Positions 1 through 13,049 of a stretch of 42,648 nucleotides of DNA are shown piece by piece. A model generated the notes under the pieces. The model made no database searches, was not told where the DNA came from, and saw only the letters and a list, made by a program, of their open reading frames with translations. The stretch comes from Gammaproteobacteria bacterium (GTDB taxonomy: Bacteria; Pseudomonadota; Gammaproteobacteria; Pseudomonadales; Oleiphilaceae): positions 1 through 42,648 of the forward strand of contig JAUIAZ010000002.1 in the NCBI GenBank assembly GCA_030427465.1. Direction: 5' to 3'. Within the stretch, counting starts at the first letter, position 1. Each line of letters opens with the position of its first letter. The translations under genes and the position numbers were made by a program.

Positions 1-42
1 ACGCAACTCGTTCACAATCCCAAACAGCACTAATGAGAGTAA

Positions 43-867
<825 letters not shown>

Positions 868-881
868 AACTTTCTTTTTAA

Positions 882-1163
<282 letters not shown>

Positions 1164-1195
1164 TTAGAAGCCCTTTTAACGAACAGGTTTTTATT

Positions 1196-1225
1196 ACACC
1201 GATCCACTGAAGGGGTGTTTAAGTG
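1196..1225 (+). promoter_or_regulatory. Possible hairpin over the atpF ribosome site
   Basis: ACACC (1196-1200) can pair with GGTGT (1214-1218), enclosing the AGGGG ribosome site of atpF just ahead of its GTG start at 1223. The stem is only 5 bp with a 13-nt loop, so it would be weak. Together with the GTG start it could lower subunit b synthesis relative to the neighbouring c subunit. This is inference from sequence only. Confidence 0.25.
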
Positions 1226-1696
1226 AATATCAACTTAACCATGTTGGGACAGGCGATCGCCTTCTTTATCTTCGTGGTTTTCTGCATGAAATATGTCTGG
1301 CCTCCCATTATCCAGGCATTGCGGGAACGCGAAAAGAAGATTGCTGATGGTTTACAGGCGGCCGAACGTGCGTCCAAAGACCTTGCTCTGGCTCAGGAAA
1401 AAGTGACGGCTGAACTGAAGGATGCCAAGCAGCAGGCAGCTGCAATCATTGAACAGGCGCACAAGCGCTCTAATCAGATGATTGAAGAAGCCAAAGAAGC
1501 TTCCCGTAAAGAGGGTGAGCGTCTTATTGAAGCTGCGAAGGCAGAGATTGACCAGGAGAAGAACCGCGCCAAAGAAGCTCTGCGTGCTGAGCTGGCTGTG
1601 TTGGCGGTAACAGGTGCTGAGAAAATCCTGGAGCAGTCGGTCGATGTCAACGCACACAATGCGATGCTGGAAAAATTGGCCGCGCAATTGAATTGA
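1223..1696 (+). CDS. atpF: ATP synthase Fo subunit b
   Basis: Peripheral-stalk subunit. The 157-residue protein has one N-terminal membrane helix (about residues 5-25) followed by a long charged Ala/Glu/Lys-rich coiled-coil stalk, as in E. coli AtpF (156 residues). The start is GTG, supported by AGGGG seven bases upstream and by alignment of [10 protein letters not shown] with the family N-terminus. It sits between atpE and atpH in the usual order. Confidence 0.96.
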   Translation: MNINLTMLGQAIAFFIFVVFCMKYVWPPIIQALREREKKIADGLQAAERASKDLALAQEKVTAELKDAKQQAAAIIEQAHKRSNQMIEEAKEASRKEGERLIEAAKAEIDQEKNRAKEALRAELAVLAVTGAEKILEQSVDVNAHNAMLEKLAAQLN

Positions 1697-1707
1697 GGTG
1701 AATAGCA

Positions 1708-2244
1708 ATGGCTGAAACCATCACGATTGCAAGGCCATACGCCAAGGCTGTATTTGAAAATGCCCGGCAGAACTCTAGCATCCCGGAATGGTCGGAGACG
1801 CTTGCGACTTTGGCCGCAGTATCTGACAACGATGAAGCGGAAACTCTGCTGCAACACCCTGGTGTGACTGCAGCGGAGAAAGCCTCTTTGGTAGTCGAGC
1901 TGAGTGGCGGGAAGCTGAGCGAGTCTGCACAGAACTTTGTGCATACCCTGGCCGAGAACAAGCGCCTGACCCTGCTGAAGGACATTCAATCCTTGTTTGA
2001 GCATTATCGCTCGCAGCTGGAGTCTACAGTCGATGTGTCCGTGGAAACAGCATTTGAAATCGACGAAGGCCTGCAACAGAAATTGGCTGGCGCGTTGCAA
2101 CAGAAATTAGACAGAAAAGTCACTTTGCAGACCACACTGAACAAGGCATTGATCGGTGGCGTGATTGTAAGAGCCGGGGACACGGTAATTGATGCTTCTG
2201 TCAGAGGGAAACTGGCCAAACTGGTTGAGGCTGTCAGTTCCTGA
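1708..2244 (+). CDS. atpH: ATP synthase F1 subunit delta
   Basis: The delta subunit (OSCP equivalent) joins the b-dimer stalk to the top of the alpha3beta3 head. At 178 residues it matches the family. It starts with the typical ARPYAKAVFE segment and ends with the conserved GGVIVRAGDTVIDASVRGKL region. It begins 11 bases after atpF. Confidence 0.96.
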   Translation: MAETITIARPYAKAVFENARQNSSIPEWSETLATLAAVSDNDEAETLLQHPGVTAAEKASLVVELSGGKLSESAQNFVHTLAENKRLTLLKDIQSLFEHYRSQLESTVDVSVETAFEIDEGLQQKLAGALQQKLDRKVTLQTTLNKALIGGVIVRAGDTVIDASVRGKLAKLVEAVSS

Positions 2245-2274
2245 CCCCCATTAAGGTTTTGAGGAAAACATACC

Positions 2275-3819
2275 ATGCAGCAACTGAATCCATCAGAGAT
2301 CAGCGAGATTATCAAGAAGCGTATAGAGAAGCTTGATATCAGTGCTGAAGCAAGAACTGAGGGCACGATTGTCAGCGTATCTGACGGTATTGTTCTCATT
2401 CACGGTCTTGCCGACGTTATGTACGGTGAGATGATTGAATTTGAAGGCGGGCTTTTCGGACTTGCTCTCAACCTGGAGCGTGACTCTGTTGGGGCGGTTG
2501 TTCTGGGCGATTACCAGAGCCTGGCCGAAGGTCAAAAAGTGAAAGTGACTGGGCGTATCCTGGAAGTTCCTGTAGGAGAGCCACTCCTGGGACGCGTTGT
2601 AGACGCTCTGGGTAACCCCATCGACGGTAAAGGCGCCATCGACTCCGACATCAGCGAACCGATTGAAAAAGTCGCACCAGGCGTTATCGCTCGTAAGTCT
2701 GTTGGTCAGCCGATGCAGACTGGTTACAAGTCAGTCGATACCATGGTGCCAATCGGTCGTGGTCAGCGGGAGTTGATTATCGGTGACCGTCAGACTGGTA
2801 AGACCGCACTGGCTATCGACGCGATCATTAACCAGAAAGGTACGGGTATCAAGTGTGTGTACGTAGCGGTTGGGCAGAAGCAGTCCTCTATCGCTAACGT
2901 TGTTCGCAAACTCGAAGAACACGGTGCGATGGATCACACCATCGTTGTAGCAGCCGGTGCAGCTGACCCTGCCTCCATGCAGTTCCTAGCCCCTTATGCC
3001 GGGACCACCATGGGAGAATACTTCCGTGATAACGGTCAGGATGCACTGATTGTGTTCGATGATCTGTCGAAGCAGGCTGTTGCCTATCGTCAGATCTCAC
3101 TGTTGCTCAGACGTCCGCCTGGTCGTGAAGCTTATCCTGGTGACGTTTTCTATCTGCACTCGCGTCTTCTGGAGCGTGCCTCACGCGTTAGCGAAGAGTA
3201 TGTGGAAAAGTATACCGACGGTAAAGTGACGGGTCAGACCGGTTCCCTGACAGCACTTCCAATTATCGAGACCCAGGGTGGTGACGTTTCTGCATTCGTT
3301 CCTACCAACGTTATCTCGATTACGGATGGTCAGATCTTCCTGGAAACGAACCTCTTCAACAGTGGTATCCGTCCTGCGATGAACGCTGGTATCTCAGTAT
3401 CGCGGGTTGGTGGTGCAGCTCAAACCAAGATCATGAAAAAGTTGGGTGGCGGTATCCGTCTTGCCCTGGCTCAGTACCGTGAACTGGCGGCGTTTGCACA
3501 GTTTGCTTCTGATCTGGATGAAAGCACCCGGAAACAGTTGGAACACGGTGCCCGTGTTACCGAACTGATGAAGCAGAAGCAGTACTCGCCAATGAATGTG
3601 GCTGAAATGGGTCTGGTTCTCTTCACCGCCAACGAAGGCTATCTGGATGACGTTGATGTCAAGAAAGTCGTAGATTTTGAAGCAGCCCTGCTGTCTTATG
3701 CCCGTAGTGAACATGCAGACCTGCTGGCCAAGATCAACGAAGCAGGTGACTTCAACGACGATATCGCGGCCGGTTTGAAATCTTGTATTGAAAAGTTCAA
3801 GTCAACTCAAACCTGGTAA
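2275..3819 (+). CDS. atpA: ATP synthase F1 subunit alpha
   Basis: Non-catalytic nucleotide-binding subunit of F1, 514 residues (E. coli 513). The P-loop GDRQTGKT is at residues 170-177, and the family signature around [14 protein letters not shown] is present. It is followed by a 56-base gap with a perfect 10-bp hairpin before atpG, whereas most other junctions of the operon hold no comparable structure. Confidence 0.98.
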   Translation: MQQLNPSEISEIIKKRIEKLDISAEARTEGTIVSVSDGIVLIHGLADVMYGEMIEFEGGLFGLALNLERDSVGAVVLGDYQSLAEGQKVKVTGRILEVPVGEPLLGRVVDALGNPIDGKGAIDSDISEPIEKVAPGVIARKSVGQPMQTGYKSVDTMVPIGRGQRELIIGDRQTGKTALAIDAIINQKGTGIKCVYVAVGQKQSSIANVVRKLEEHGAMDHTIVVAAGAADPASMQFLAPYAGTTMGEYFRDNGQDALIVFDDLSKQAVAYRQISLLLRRPPGREAYPGDVFYLHSRLLERASRVSEEYVEKYTDGKVTGQTGSLTALPIIETQGGDVSAFVPTNVISITDGQIFLETNLFNSGIRPAMNAGISVSRVGGAAQTKIMKKLGGGIRLALAQYRELAAFAQFASDLDESTRKQLEHGARVTELMKQKQYSPMNVAEMGLVLFTANEGYLDDVDVKKVVDFEAALLSYARSEHADLLAKINEAGDFNDDIAAGLKSCIEKFKSTQTW

Positions 3820-3824
3820 AACCG

Positions 3825-3847
3825 GCGGGGCCTGAGACAGGCCCCGC
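3825..3847 (+). other. Stable intra-operon hairpin between atpA and atpG
   Basis: GCGGGGCCTG (3825-3834) and CAGGCCCCGC (3838-3847) form a perfect 10-bp, nearly all G-C stem with the 3-base loop AGA. No run of T follows (the next bases are TGAAAAGCG), so it is not a standard terminator. It lies six bases past the atpA stop and 28 bases before the atpG ATG. It may act as a 3' stabiliser of the upstream message or a partial barrier that lowers gamma relative to alpha (subunit ratio 1:3). Confidence 0.7.
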
Positions 3848-3875
3848 TGAAAAGCGTTAACAAAGGCAGATATTT

Positions 3876-4739
3876 ATGGCTGTTGGCAAAGAAATCAAAA
3901 CGCAGATAGGCAGCATCAAAAGCACTCAGAAAATAACGAGTGCGATGGAGCTGGTTGCTGCAAGTAAAATGCGCAAAGCCCAGCAACGTATGGCGGTCGG
4001 AAGACCTTATGCCGACAAAATCCGTCAGGTTGTTAGCCACATCGCAAATGCAAATCCGGAATACAACCACCTTTATCTCACAGAACGTGAAGTTAAGCGG
4101 GTCGGATACATTGTTGTTTCGACTGACCGTGGTTTGTGTGGTGGCCTGAACATCAACGCATTTCGTGAGTTGACTGGCGAAATGCGCGACTGGAATAGCA
4201 AAGGTGTTGAAGTTGACCTCTGTGCGATTGGTAGTAAAGCCATGGCATTCTTCCGAAGCTATGGCGGTAACGTCGTTGCGGCGCTGAACCAACTCGGCGA
4301 CGAGCCCTCGGTGGAAAAACTGATCGGTCTGGTCAAGGTCATGCTGGAGTCCTACGCTGAAGGTAAAATTGATCGGTTGTACATCGTTTATAACCGGTTT
4401 GTGAATACCATGACTCAGCAACCGACTGTCGGCCAACTGCTGCCCTTGCCGCCTTCAGATGACGACGACATGAAGAAAAGGCATTGGGACTATATTTACG
4501 AACCTGATGCCAAGGAATTGCTGGATGGACTTTTGACTCGCTTCATCGAGTCACAGGTTTTCCAGGCGGTAGTTGAAAACAATGCCTGTGAGCAAGCTGC
4601 ACGAATGGTTGCCATGAAATCCGCAACCGACAATGCCGGCAATCTGATCGATGAATTGCAGATGGTCTATAACAAGGCCCGTCAGGCAGCGATCACGCAG
4701 GAAATTGCCGAAATCGTTGGCGGTGCGGCAGCAGTTTAG
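3876..4739 (+). CDS. atpG: ATP synthase F1 subunit gamma
   Basis: Central rotor shaft of F1, 287 residues as in E. coli. The N-terminal [20 protein letters not shown] and the C-terminal region with [16 protein letters not shown] are the two coiled-coil halves of the shaft and are highly conserved. The upstream hairpin at 3825-3847 separates it from atpA. Its start is the conserved family N-terminus. Confidence 0.97.
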   Translation: MAVGKEIKTQIGSIKSTQKITSAMELVAASKMRKAQQRMAVGRPYADKIRQVVSHIANANPEYNHLYLTEREVKRVGYIVVSTDRGLCGGLNINAFRELTGEMRDWNSKGVEVDLCAIGSKAMAFFRSYGGNVVAALNQLGDEPSVEKLIGLVKVMLESYAEGKIDRLYIVYNRFVNTMTQQPTVGQLLPLPPSDDDDMKKRHWDYIYEPDAKELLDGLLTRFIESQVFQAVVENNACEQAARMVAMKSATDNAGNLIDELQMVYNKARQAAITQEIAEIVGGAAAV

Positions 4740-4752
4740 GATTAGCGAATAG

Positions 4753-6150
<1,398 letters not shown>

Positions 6151-6166
6151 GCTCTAGGAGGCATCA

Positions 6167-6592
6167 ATGGCCATGAGTGTTCATTGTGACATTGTGAGTG
6201 CTGAGAAAGAGATTTTCTCTGGACTGGTTGAAATGGTAATTGCAGCAGGTTCTGAGGGTGATCTGGGTATTGCTCCTGGTCACACACCTCTGCTTACTTC
6301 AATCGGTGCTGGCCCTGTTCGAGTTATCAAACAGGGTGGGGAGGAAGAAATTTTCTTTGTTTCCGGTGGGTTTCTTGAAGTACAGCCCAACGTAGTGACT
6401 ATCCTGTCAGACAGCGCCCAACGCGCTGATGATATGGATGAAGCCGCTGCACTGGAAGCGAAAGAGGAAGCTGAGAAGGCATTGCACAACAAAGGGTCTG
6501 AGTTCGATTACTCTCGCGCAGCTTCACAGCTGGCAGAAGCTGCTGCCAGACTTCGTACCATTCAGCAATTGCGGAAAAAAGCAGGTCGTTAA
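6167..6592 (+). CDS. atpC: ATP synthase F1 subunit epsilon
   Basis: Regulatory subunit that can inhibit hydrolysis through its C-terminal helices. At 141 residues it has the N-terminal beta-sandwich ([24 protein letters not shown]) and a charged helical C-terminal domain rich in Ala and Glu. AGGAGG lies just before the start. It is the last gene of the atp operon and is followed by a clear terminator. Confidence 0.97.
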   Translation: MAMSVHCDIVSAEKEIFSGLVEMVIAAGSEGDLGIAPGHTPLLTSIGAGPVRVIKQGGEEEIFFVSGGFLEVQPNVVTILSDSAQRADDMDEAAALEAKEEAEKALHNKGSEFDYSRAASQLAEAAARLRTIQQLRKKAGR

Positions 6593-6616
6593 ATCCGGTC
6601 AGCTGTTTTAATATCG

Positions 6617-6646
6617 AAAGGAAGCCTTCTGGCTTCCTTTTTTTTT
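6617..6646 (+). terminator. Rho-independent terminator of the atp operon
   Basis: AAAGGAAGCC (6617-6626) pairs perfectly with GGCTTCCTTT (6631-6640) around a TTCT loop and is followed by further T residues to 6646. It lies 24 bases after the atpC stop and ends 15 bases before glmU, so glmU transcription must depend on read-through or on a promoter inside this short gap. Confidence 0.9.
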
Positions 6647-6661
6647 GCTGAAAGAGAACTC

Positions 6662-8059
6662 ATGTCTGAAATGATCAACTCAAAGCTCCATGTGGTGGTA
6701 TTGGCAGCGGGAAAGGGAACCCGCATGCAAAGCGATAAACCCAAAGTCATCCATAAGTTAGCGGGTGAACCCATGCTCGGCCACGTTCTGAAAACAGCCC
6801 GTGAGTTGAATCCCGTCAAGTTGACGGTGGTGTGTGGTCACGGAGCCGAAGAGTTAAAAACGGTTTTTTCAGGTAGTGAGGATATCCATTGGGTTCTTCA
6901 GAAGGAACAGCTTGGTACCGGCCATGCGGTCAAGCAGGTTCTGGCTGATCTGGGCCGGGAATCCAACGTGTTGATTCTGTACGGGGATGTGCCTCTGATT
7001 TCAGCCTATACCCTGGGAAATCTGGTTGAAGTTCTTGATTCGTCTGATCGTGATGAGCTGGCACTACTGACGGTTAATCTGGATGATCCCAAGGGGTATG
7101 GGCGCATTGTGCGAGGTGCTACGGGGAGCGTGCTGAAAATAGTTGAAGAGAAGGATGCCTCTGAAAGTATACGTCAGATTAAAGAGGTGAACACGGGTAT
7201 CATGCTGGTGAAAGCTGAAGCTTTGCAGCGATGGATTCCAAAGCTCACCAATTCAAATCAGCAAAACGAATTTTACCTCACAGATATCGTTGGTATGGCT
7301 GTGCAGGACGGTCAGGAAGTAGAGGCGATACAACCCTCTCAAGCGTACGAAGTGGATGGTGTAAATAACCGTATACAATTAAGCCGTCTTGAGAGGATCT
7401 ACCAGAAAAACCAGGCAGACCAATTGATGGCCAAAGGTCTTGCAATGGCTGATCCGAGTCGTTTCGATCTGCGGGGCTCACTGGAGGTCGGCAAAGATTG
7501 CTTTGTTGATATCAACGCGGTGGTGGAAGGCAATGTTCGCCTGGGAGACCGGGTTATGGTAGGTCCGAACTGTATTATTCGGAACTCTGAAATCGGCAGC
7601 GATACGCGCATTGAGGCCAACTCGATCATCGAAGACAGTCGTATTGAAACCGCTTGCACTATTGGGCCATTCGCCAGAGTCAGGCCTGGTAGCCTGCTTG
7701 AGCAGGGAGCCAAAGTGGGTAATTTTGTTGAAATCAAAAAAGCCCACGTTGGGAAAAACAGTAAAATCAACCATTTGAGTTATGTAGGTGATGCCGAACT
7801 GGGTGAAGACGTCAATGTCGGAGCAGGTACCATTACCTGTAACTACGACGGCGTGAACAAGCATAAGACCCAGATCGGTCACCGAGTTTTCGTCGGCTCA
7901 AATACGGCTTTGGTGGCTCCGGTTTCAGTTGGTGATGATGCAACCATTGGCGCAGGCTCAGTGGTAACCCGGGAAGTCGGAGATGGGGAACTGGCGGTGG
8001 CCAGATCAAAGCAAAGGAATATTTCCGGATGGGATCGTCCGACGAAGAACAAGGATTGA
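6662..8059 (+). CDS. glmU: Bifunctional GlcNAc-1-P uridyltransferase / GlcN-1-P acetyltransferase
   Basis: Makes UDP-GlcNAc for peptidoglycan and lipopolysaccharide. The N-terminal nucleotidyltransferase domain shows LAAGKGTRM and the KPKVIHKLAG segment. From about residue 250 the C-terminal half is a left-handed beta-helix of hexapeptide repeats (acetyltransferase domain) containing the conserved GNFVEIKKA and GAGTITCNYDG segments. Length 465 (E. coli 456). glmS follows 13 bases later, giving the two steps around GlcN-6-P in one unit. Confidence 0.97.
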   Translation: MSEMINSKLHVVVLAAGKGTRMQSDKPKVIHKLAGEPMLGHVLKTARELNPVKLTVVCGHGAEELKTVFSGSEDIHWVLQKEQLGTGHAVKQVLADLGRESNVLILYGDVPLISAYTLGNLVEVLDSSDRDELALLTVNLDDPKGYGRIVRGATGSVLKIVEEKDASESIRQIKEVNTGIMLVKAEALQRWIPKLTNSNQQNEFYLTDIVGMAVQDGQEVEAIQPSQAYEVDGVNNRIQLSRLERIYQKNQADQLMAKGLAMADPSRFDLRGSLEVGKDCFVDINAVVEGNVRLGDRVMVGPNCIIRNSEIGSDTRIEANSIIEDSRIETACTIGPFARVRPGSLLEQGAKVGNFVEIKKAHVGKNSKINHLSYVGDAELGEDVNVGAGTITCNYDGVNKHKTQIGHRVFVGSNTALVAPVSVGDDATIGAGSVVTREVGDGELAVARSKQRNISGWDRPTKNKD

Positions 8060-8072
8060 AGAGGTTTAGATC

Positions 8073-9905
8073 ATGTGTGGAATAGTGGGAGCAATCAGTC
8101 AGCGTCCAGTGCAGGAGATCCTTCTGGAGGGTTTAAGACGGCTTGAATATCGGGGTTACGACTCTGCAGGCCTGGCTGTACTGAATGCGGCGGGTGAGAT
8201 ACAACGCTTGAGGGAAGTCGGTAAGGTACAGGCACTGGCCGACAAATTACATGAATACCCTGTTTCAGGTAGCCGGGGTATTGCACATACCCGTTGGGCC
8301 ACTCATGGCAAGCCTAGCGAGACCAATGCCCACCCTCACATGTCTGGTGGCGACATAGCCATTGTACATAACGGCATCATTGAGAACTTTGAAGAAATCC
8401 GGTCCGAGCTGAAAGGGCAGGGCTACGAGTTTGTTTCCGAGACAGACACGGAAGTTGTCGTTCATCTGATTCACCGTGAGTTGCAGTCGAGATCTTCCCT
8501 TAAAGAGGCTGTAAGCGCCGCGATCAGCATTCTGGATGGAGCTTATGCATTGGCTGTTCTGTGCCAGGCGTTTCCTGATGAAATCGTTGTTGCCAGGGCT
8601 GGCAGTCCGTTGGTTATCGGTGTGGGTATTGGTGAGAACTTTATTGCTTCGGATCCTTTGGCTCTGTTACCTGTGACTGACCGTTTCATTTATCTCGAAG
8701 AGGGCGATCTGGCTTGCATCAAACGGGATAAAGTCAGTATCCATGATGCAGAAGGGAACCCGGTAGAGCGCGAACGGGTTCAGTTTGAGCATGGCCATGA
8801 CAGTGCGGACAAGGGGGAATTCCGTCACTTCATGATGAAAGAAATTTTTGAGCAGCCAAAGGTGTTGGCTGCCACGCTCAGTGGCCGGATCAGTCATACC
8901 CAGGTACTGGAAGCTGCGTTCGGTACCGGAGCCAAAGGTTTGTTCGATAATGTCGGGTCGGTTCAAATAGTAGCTTGTGGAACCAGTTATCACGCAGGGC
9001 TGGTAGCTCGATACTGGATTGAAGAGCTGGCAGGAATACCTTGTCAGGTCGAGGTTGCCAGTGAATATCGTTACCGCAAGCACGTCGTTAAGCCGGATAT
9101 GCTGTTTGTCACCATATCCCAGTCTGGTGAAACTGCAGATACGCTGGCCGCACTGCGTCAGGCTAAAGCGGAAGGTTTCAAGGCGGCACTGTCTATCTGT
9201 AATGTGCCGGGCAGTTCACTGGTAAGGGAATCGGATCTGGTGTTGATGACCCAGGCTGGCCCAGAGATAGGTGTGGCCTCTACCAAGGCATTCACTACAC
9301 AGTTGATTGCGTTGCTCGTCTTCTCTATTGCGCTGGCGAAAAGGCATGGAATGGACCAGAAGACCGAGAAAGAGGTGGTAGAAGCCCTGCACCAGTTGCC
9401 GGATCTGGTGGAGAAGATCCTGGCTTACAACGACAGCATCAAAGAGCTTTCCGCCCACTTTGCGGAAAAACATCATTCTCTGTTTCTGGGTCGCGGTGCC
9501 ATGTATCCGATAGCTATGGAAGGCGCGCTGAAGCTCAAGGAAATCTCCTATATTCATGCGGAAGCCTATCCGGCCGGTGAACTCAAACACGGCCCGTTGG
9601 CCCTGGTTGACAAGGATATGCCGGTCATTACGGTGGCGCCAAACAACGAGCTACTTGAGAAGCTGAAGTCGAATTTACAAGAAGTTCGGGCTAGGGGGGG
9701 AGAGTTGTTTGTCTTTACCGATGAGCAAGTGACCCTGGAAGAAGCCGAAGGCATTTATCTGGTTCGCTTGCCCTCAGTCCATAACCTGATTGCACCGATT
9801 GCCTACACCGTCCCTCTGCAGCTCTTGTCCTATCACGTGGCGGTGCTGAAAGGCACGGATGTGGATCAGCCCCGAAATCTCGCAAAATCAGTGACCGTCG
9901 AATAA
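8073..9905 (+). CDS. glmS: Glutamine--fructose-6-phosphate aminotransferase (isomerizing)
   Basis: Converts fructose-6-P and glutamine to glucosamine-6-P, the first committed step to UDP-GlcNAc. The 610-residue product starts MCGIVGAIS, where Cys2 becomes the N-terminal nucleophile after Met removal. The glutaminase domain spans about residues 1-240. Two SIS sugar-isomerase domains follow, with CGTSYHAG and SQSGETADT and the conserved AKSVTVE C-terminus. No glmS-ribozyme-like leader is possible in the 13-base gap after glmU. Confidence 0.98.
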   Translation: MCGIVGAISQRPVQEILLEGLRRLEYRGYDSAGLAVLNAAGEIQRLREVGKVQALADKLHEYPVSGSRGIAHTRWATHGKPSETNAHPHMSGGDIAIVHNGIIENFEEIRSELKGQGYEFVSETDTEVVVHLIHRELQSRSSLKEAVSAAISILDGAYALAVLCQAFPDEIVVARAGSPLVIGVGIGENFIASDPLALLPVTDRFIYLEEGDLACIKRDKVSIHDAEGNPVERERVQFEHGHDSADKGEFRHFMMKEIFEQPKVLAATLSGRISHTQVLEAAFGTGAKGLFDNVGSVQIVACGTSYHAGLVARYWIEELAGIPCQVEVASEYRYRKHVVKPDMLFVTISQSGETADTLAALRQAKAEGFKAALSICNVPGSSLVRESDLVLMTQAGPEIGVASTKAFTTQLIALLVFSIALAKRHGMDQKTEKEVVEALHQLPDLVEKILAYNDSIKELSAHFAEKHHSLFLGRGAMYPIAMEGALKLKEISYIHAEAYPAGELKHGPLALVDKDMPVITVAPNNELLEKLKSNLQEVRARGGELFVFTDEQVTLEEAEGIYLVRLPSVHNLIAPIAYTVPLQLLSYHVAVLKGTDVDQPRNLAKSVTVE

Positions 9906-9914
9906 ACGGTCACT
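9890..9914. terminator. Shared hairpin at the glmS/glpK convergence
   Basis: AGTGACCGT (9890-9898) and ACGGTCACT (9906-9914) form a perfect 9-bp stem with a 7-base loop. The structure holds both stop codons: glmS TAA in the loop and glpK TGA in one arm. On the minus strand it is followed by GATTTTG, a short T run; on the plus strand there is none. It probably works as a terminator mainly for glpK, with a weaker effect on glmS. Confidence 0.55.
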
Positions 9915-11421
9915 GGTCGCAACCCGTATTCAGACGGCTGATCGTTTTGGTTCCTTCCAGAGCATTTAACCACCCTTGATGAAGACTCCGAGCGTCCTCT
10001 TCCGGCATGTCAGGTGAGAAGATGCTCTCCGTTTTCCACAGCTCGGCGATGTGCTCCAGGGACTTATAGGTGCCACTGCCCAACCCGGCCAAGTAAGCGG
10101 CACCCAGAGCCGTTGTCTCTGTGTTGGCAGGTCGCTCAACCGGAATCTGCAATATGTCGGCAAGAAACTGCAGAACCCAGTCGTTTACAGCCATGCCACC
10201 ATCAACGCGCAGGCTGTGCAGCTTGGCGAGGCCATCATCCTGTATAGCCTGTATCAGATCCTGGGTTTGATAGGCGACACTCTGAAGGCCGGCGGTTACT
10301 ATCTCGGGTATCCCGGTATTGCGGGTCATTCCAGCCAGGGTACCCCGCGCATTGGGATCCCAGTGGGGAGCCCCAAGGCCAGTGAACGCGGGTACCAGGT
10401 AAACGGACTGTCTGGATCCGACTTGCTGAGCCAGAGCCAGGCTCTCCGCAGCATCGTCAATCAGCTTCACTGCATCCCGAAGCCACTGAATGGTGGCACC
10501 GGCCATGAATATACTGCCTTCAAGGGCATAGGTCGTTTTGCCGTTGATGCGGTAAGCCACAGTGGTCAGCAGATTGTGTGACGAGGTGAGGGCAAGCTCA
10601 CCGGTATTCATTACCAGAAAACAGCCCGTACCGTAGGTGCTTTTGCACATGCCGGCTGAAAAGCAGGCCTGACCAATCAGAGCGGCTTGCTGATCACCGG
10701 CTACGCCGCGTATGGGAACCTCAGCACCCAACCAGTCGGCATCGATGTGACCAAAGTCTCCGGCACTGTCCCGGACATCAGGAAGCAGCGAGGCAGGTAT
10801 GCCGAACAGTTCGAGCAGCTCCGGGTCCCAGGTCTGTTTGTGGATATTGAAAAGCAGGGTTCTGGAAGCGTTGGTAGCATCTGTGGCGTGGACCCGCCCT
10901 TTGGTGAGATGCCAGATCAGAAAGCTGTCCACGGTACCAGTCAGTAGTTCACCGGCTTCCGCTTTCTCCCGGGCACCTTCGACATTGTCGAGAATCCAGC
11001 GGATTTTGGTTCCACTAAAATAGGGATCCAGAAGCAGCCCGGTTTTTTTACGAACCAGTGCTTCTTTCTTTTCCTTTTTCAGTCTGGCGCAGAATGCTGC
11101 GGTTCTTCGATCCTGCCAGACGATTGCCGGATAGACGGCTTCACCAGTGTTCCTATCCCAGATAAGCGTGGTTTCCCGCTGGTTGGTGATACCGGCAGCG
11201 ATCAGGTCGCTGGGGTTGATTTCAGCTTGTGCCAAGGCGTCCCGGCAAACTTCAAGAATAGTATTCCAGATATCAGAGGGGGCATGTTCGACCCATCCGT
11301 CTCTGGGATAGTGCTGTTCAAATTCCTTTTGCGCGCAGGCTAGTACCTCACCCTGTGGGCAAAATACAATGGCACGTGAGCTCGTGGTGCCCTGGTCGAT
11401 GGCGAGAAGGGCTTTAGTCAC
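9910..11421 (-). CDS. glpK: Glycerol kinase
   Basis: Phosphorylates glycerol to sn-glycerol-3-phosphate in the cytoplasm. The 503-residue FGGY-family protein (E. coli 502) begins [15 protein letters not shown] and has the substrate-binding [13 protein letters not shown] segment and the STYGTGCF motif. It overlaps the end of glpD by 8 bases, so the two are translationally coupled in the order glpD-glpK. No glpF facilitator gene is present in the window. Confidence 0.97.
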   Translation of the reverse strand: MTKALLAIDQGTTSSRAIVFCPQGEVLACAQKEFEQHYPRDGWVEHAPSDIWNTILEVCRDALAQAEINPSDLIAAGITNQRETTLIWDRNTGEAVYPAIVWQDRRTAAFCARLKKEKKEALVRKKTGLLLDPYFSGTKIRWILDNVEGAREKAEAGELLTGTVDSFLIWHLTKGRVHATDATNASRTLLFNIHKQTWDPELLELFGIPASLLPDVRDSAGDFGHIDADWLGAEVPIRGVAGDQQAALIGQACFSAGMCKSTYGTGCFLVMNTGELALTSSHNLLTTVAYRINGKTTYALEGSIFMAGATIQWLRDAVKLIDDAAESLALAQQVGSRQSVYLVPAFTGLGAPHWDPNARGTLAGMTRNTGIPEIVTAGLQSVAYQTQDLIQAIQDDGLAKLHSLRVDGGMAVNDWVLQFLADILQIPVERPANTETTALGAAYLAGLGSGTYKSLEHIAELWKTESIFSPDMPEEDARSLHQGWLNALEGTKTISRLNTGCDQ

Positions 11422-12919
11422 AGGAAACTCCTTTTACCTTGTTCTTTTTATGAGATTCAAGATAAGTGGCCAGCTCCAGTACTTCAAGAGGCTTGAGGAA
11501 TAATCCGAGTTTGCTTCTGCGCCAGAGGACATCTTCAACCTCTTTGGCAAACTCATGCTTGATCAGGTAATCCACTTCTGCCTGATAAAGTCCGGCACCA
11601 AAGTGCTGCCCCTGGTCTTTGGCGTTTTCAGTCAGGAATAGGTGGCAACGGCTCCCATAAGCTGTCGCGATACGCTTCGCCTGTTTACTGTCCAGATAAT
11701 CATATTTTTGCAGAAGGCCCTGGATAAAAGACTTGGGAGAATGCCCGAGATCTCCCCCGGGAAGTACAGCCTCGCTGGTCCACTCTTCTCCCATAAGGGG
11801 AAAAAAGGGCCGAATCTGCTTCATGGCAGATTCGGCCAGGCGACGGTAGGTCGTGAGCTTCCCACCAAAGACAGACAGAAGAGGCAACCCTTCCACTTTT
11901 TCAAGTTCCAGTGTGTAGTCCCGCGTGATCGCTTTGGGGTCGTCAGATTCGTCATCACAGAGAGGGCGGACGCCAGACCAGGACCAGATCACCTCCTGTG
12001 GTGTCATTTCCCGCGCGAAGTGTTTGTTGACCACATCACACAGATAGTGCGTCTCCTCTGTACTGATGGCGACCTGTGAAGGATCCCCCTGATACTCGAC
12101 ATCCGTGGTACCGACGATGGAAAACTCGTTCAGGTACGGAATCACAAAGACGATCCGGCTGTCATCATTTTGCAGGATGAAAGCGTTATCCCCTTCATAC
12201 AGCTTGGGGACAACGACGTGACTCCCTTTGATCAGACGAACTCCGTAGGGACTGGTACGCTGCATATTCTGTGTCAGGAATGACTTCACCCAGGGACCGG
12301 CGGCATTGATTAGGCTGCGAGCATGGTAAGTAGTGATCAGACCGCTTTCTGTATCTCTGGCGGTGATAGTCCATAGACCACGCTCAACCTTTGCGGCGGT
12401 GCATTCATGTCTCGTTTTGAGGACACCTCCGTTTTCAGTGAACTGGATTGCGTTCAAAGCGACCAGTCTGGAGTCATCCACCCAGCAATCCGAGTACTCG
12501 AACCCACGCAGGATTTCCGGCTTTAGAGGGCTGCTTTCAGCTTTGAACTCCACGTGACGGCTACCCGGAAGCAACTTTCGTTTGCCCAGCTGGTCGTAAA
12601 GGAAAAGGCCGGCCCTTATCATCCAGACAGGACGCAAGTGGGGCATGTGAGGTAACTGGAAACGCAAGGGTTTGATTATATGAGGCGCCTTTTTGAGCAG
12701 GATCTCACGCTCACTCAGAGCTTCACGTACCAGGCGAAACTCGTAGTGTTCCAGGTAACGCAGGCCACCATGAATCAGTTTGCTGCTGGCAGAGGAGGTG
12801 GCCTGCGCCAAGTCCTGTTTTTCCAGAAGTAAGGTGTCCAGACCGCGGCCCTGGGCATCGTTGGCGATTCCAACGCCGTTGATGCCGCCACCGATCACGA
12901 TACAGTCAAAAGTTTTCAT
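11414..12919 (-). CDS. glpD: Aerobic glycerol-3-phosphate dehydrogenase
   Basis: FAD-dependent membrane-associated enzyme that oxidises glycerol-3-P to dihydroxyacetone phosphate and feeds electrons to quinone. The 501-residue product (E. coli 501) starts with the FAD-binding [17 protein letters not shown] motif and contains the conserved [13 protein letters not shown] segment. It is first in the glpD-glpK unit. The upstream gap holds a TATACT -10 element and phased ACGAAA repeats that are a likely GlpR operator. Confidence 0.97.
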   Translation of the reverse strand: MKTFDCIVIGGGINGVGIANDAQGRGLDTLLLEKQDLAQATSSASSKLIHGGLRYLEHYEFRLVREALSEREILLKKAPHIIKPLRFQLPHMPHLRPVWMIRAGLFLYDQLGKRKLLPGSRHVEFKAESSPLKPEILRGFEYSDCWVDDSRLVALNAIQFTENGGVLKTRHECTAAKVERGLWTITARDTESGLITTYHARSLINAAGPWVKSFLTQNMQRTSPYGVRLIKGSHVVVPKLYEGDNAFILQNDDSRIVFVIPYLNEFSIVGTTDVEYQGDPSQVAISTEETHYLCDVVNKHFAREMTPQEVIWSWSGVRPLCDDESDDPKAITRDYTLELEKVEGLPLLSVFGGKLTTYRRLAESAMKQIRPFFPLMGEEWTSEAVLPGGDLGHSPKSFIQGLLQKYDYLDSKQAKRIATAYGSRCHLFLTENAKDQGQHFGAGLYQAEVDYLIKHEFAKEVEDVLWRRSKLGLFLKPLEVLELATYLESHKKNKVKGVSCD

Positions 12920-12953
12920 GACTACTGCGTCCCTGATTCAATTCATTTAGATC

Positions 12954-12997
12954 AGTATAAACGCGCCAAAACGAAAATAAAACGAAAATAAACGAAA
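12954..12997 (-). promoter_or_regulatory. glpD promoter with phased GlpR-type operator repeats
   Basis: On the minus strand TATACT (12959-12954) is a good -10 placed about 35 bases before the glpD ATG. Just upstream are three copies of ACGAAA (plus-strand 12971, 12982 and 12992), that is TTTCGT on the coding strand, spaced 11 and 10 bp and so on one face of the helix. Repeated TTTCG-type half-sites are typical of DeoR-family operators, and glpR is the adjacent gene. The repeats cover the -35 position, which fits repression. Assignment to GlpR is inferred. Confidence 0.6.
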
Positions 12998-13049
12998 TAA
13001 ATATATGGTAAATTAACCTTGTGACCGAGTGCTCAGAAAGAAAGCGAAA

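Noticed and set aside
2004-2399. Antisense frames of over 100 codons through the atp genes
   Set aside because: They are shadows of highly conserved coding sequence and show no ribosome site or domain.
8059-8073. glmS ribozyme leader
   Set aside because: Only 13 bases separate glmU and glmS, too few for the ribozyme, and it is mainly a Gram-positive feature.
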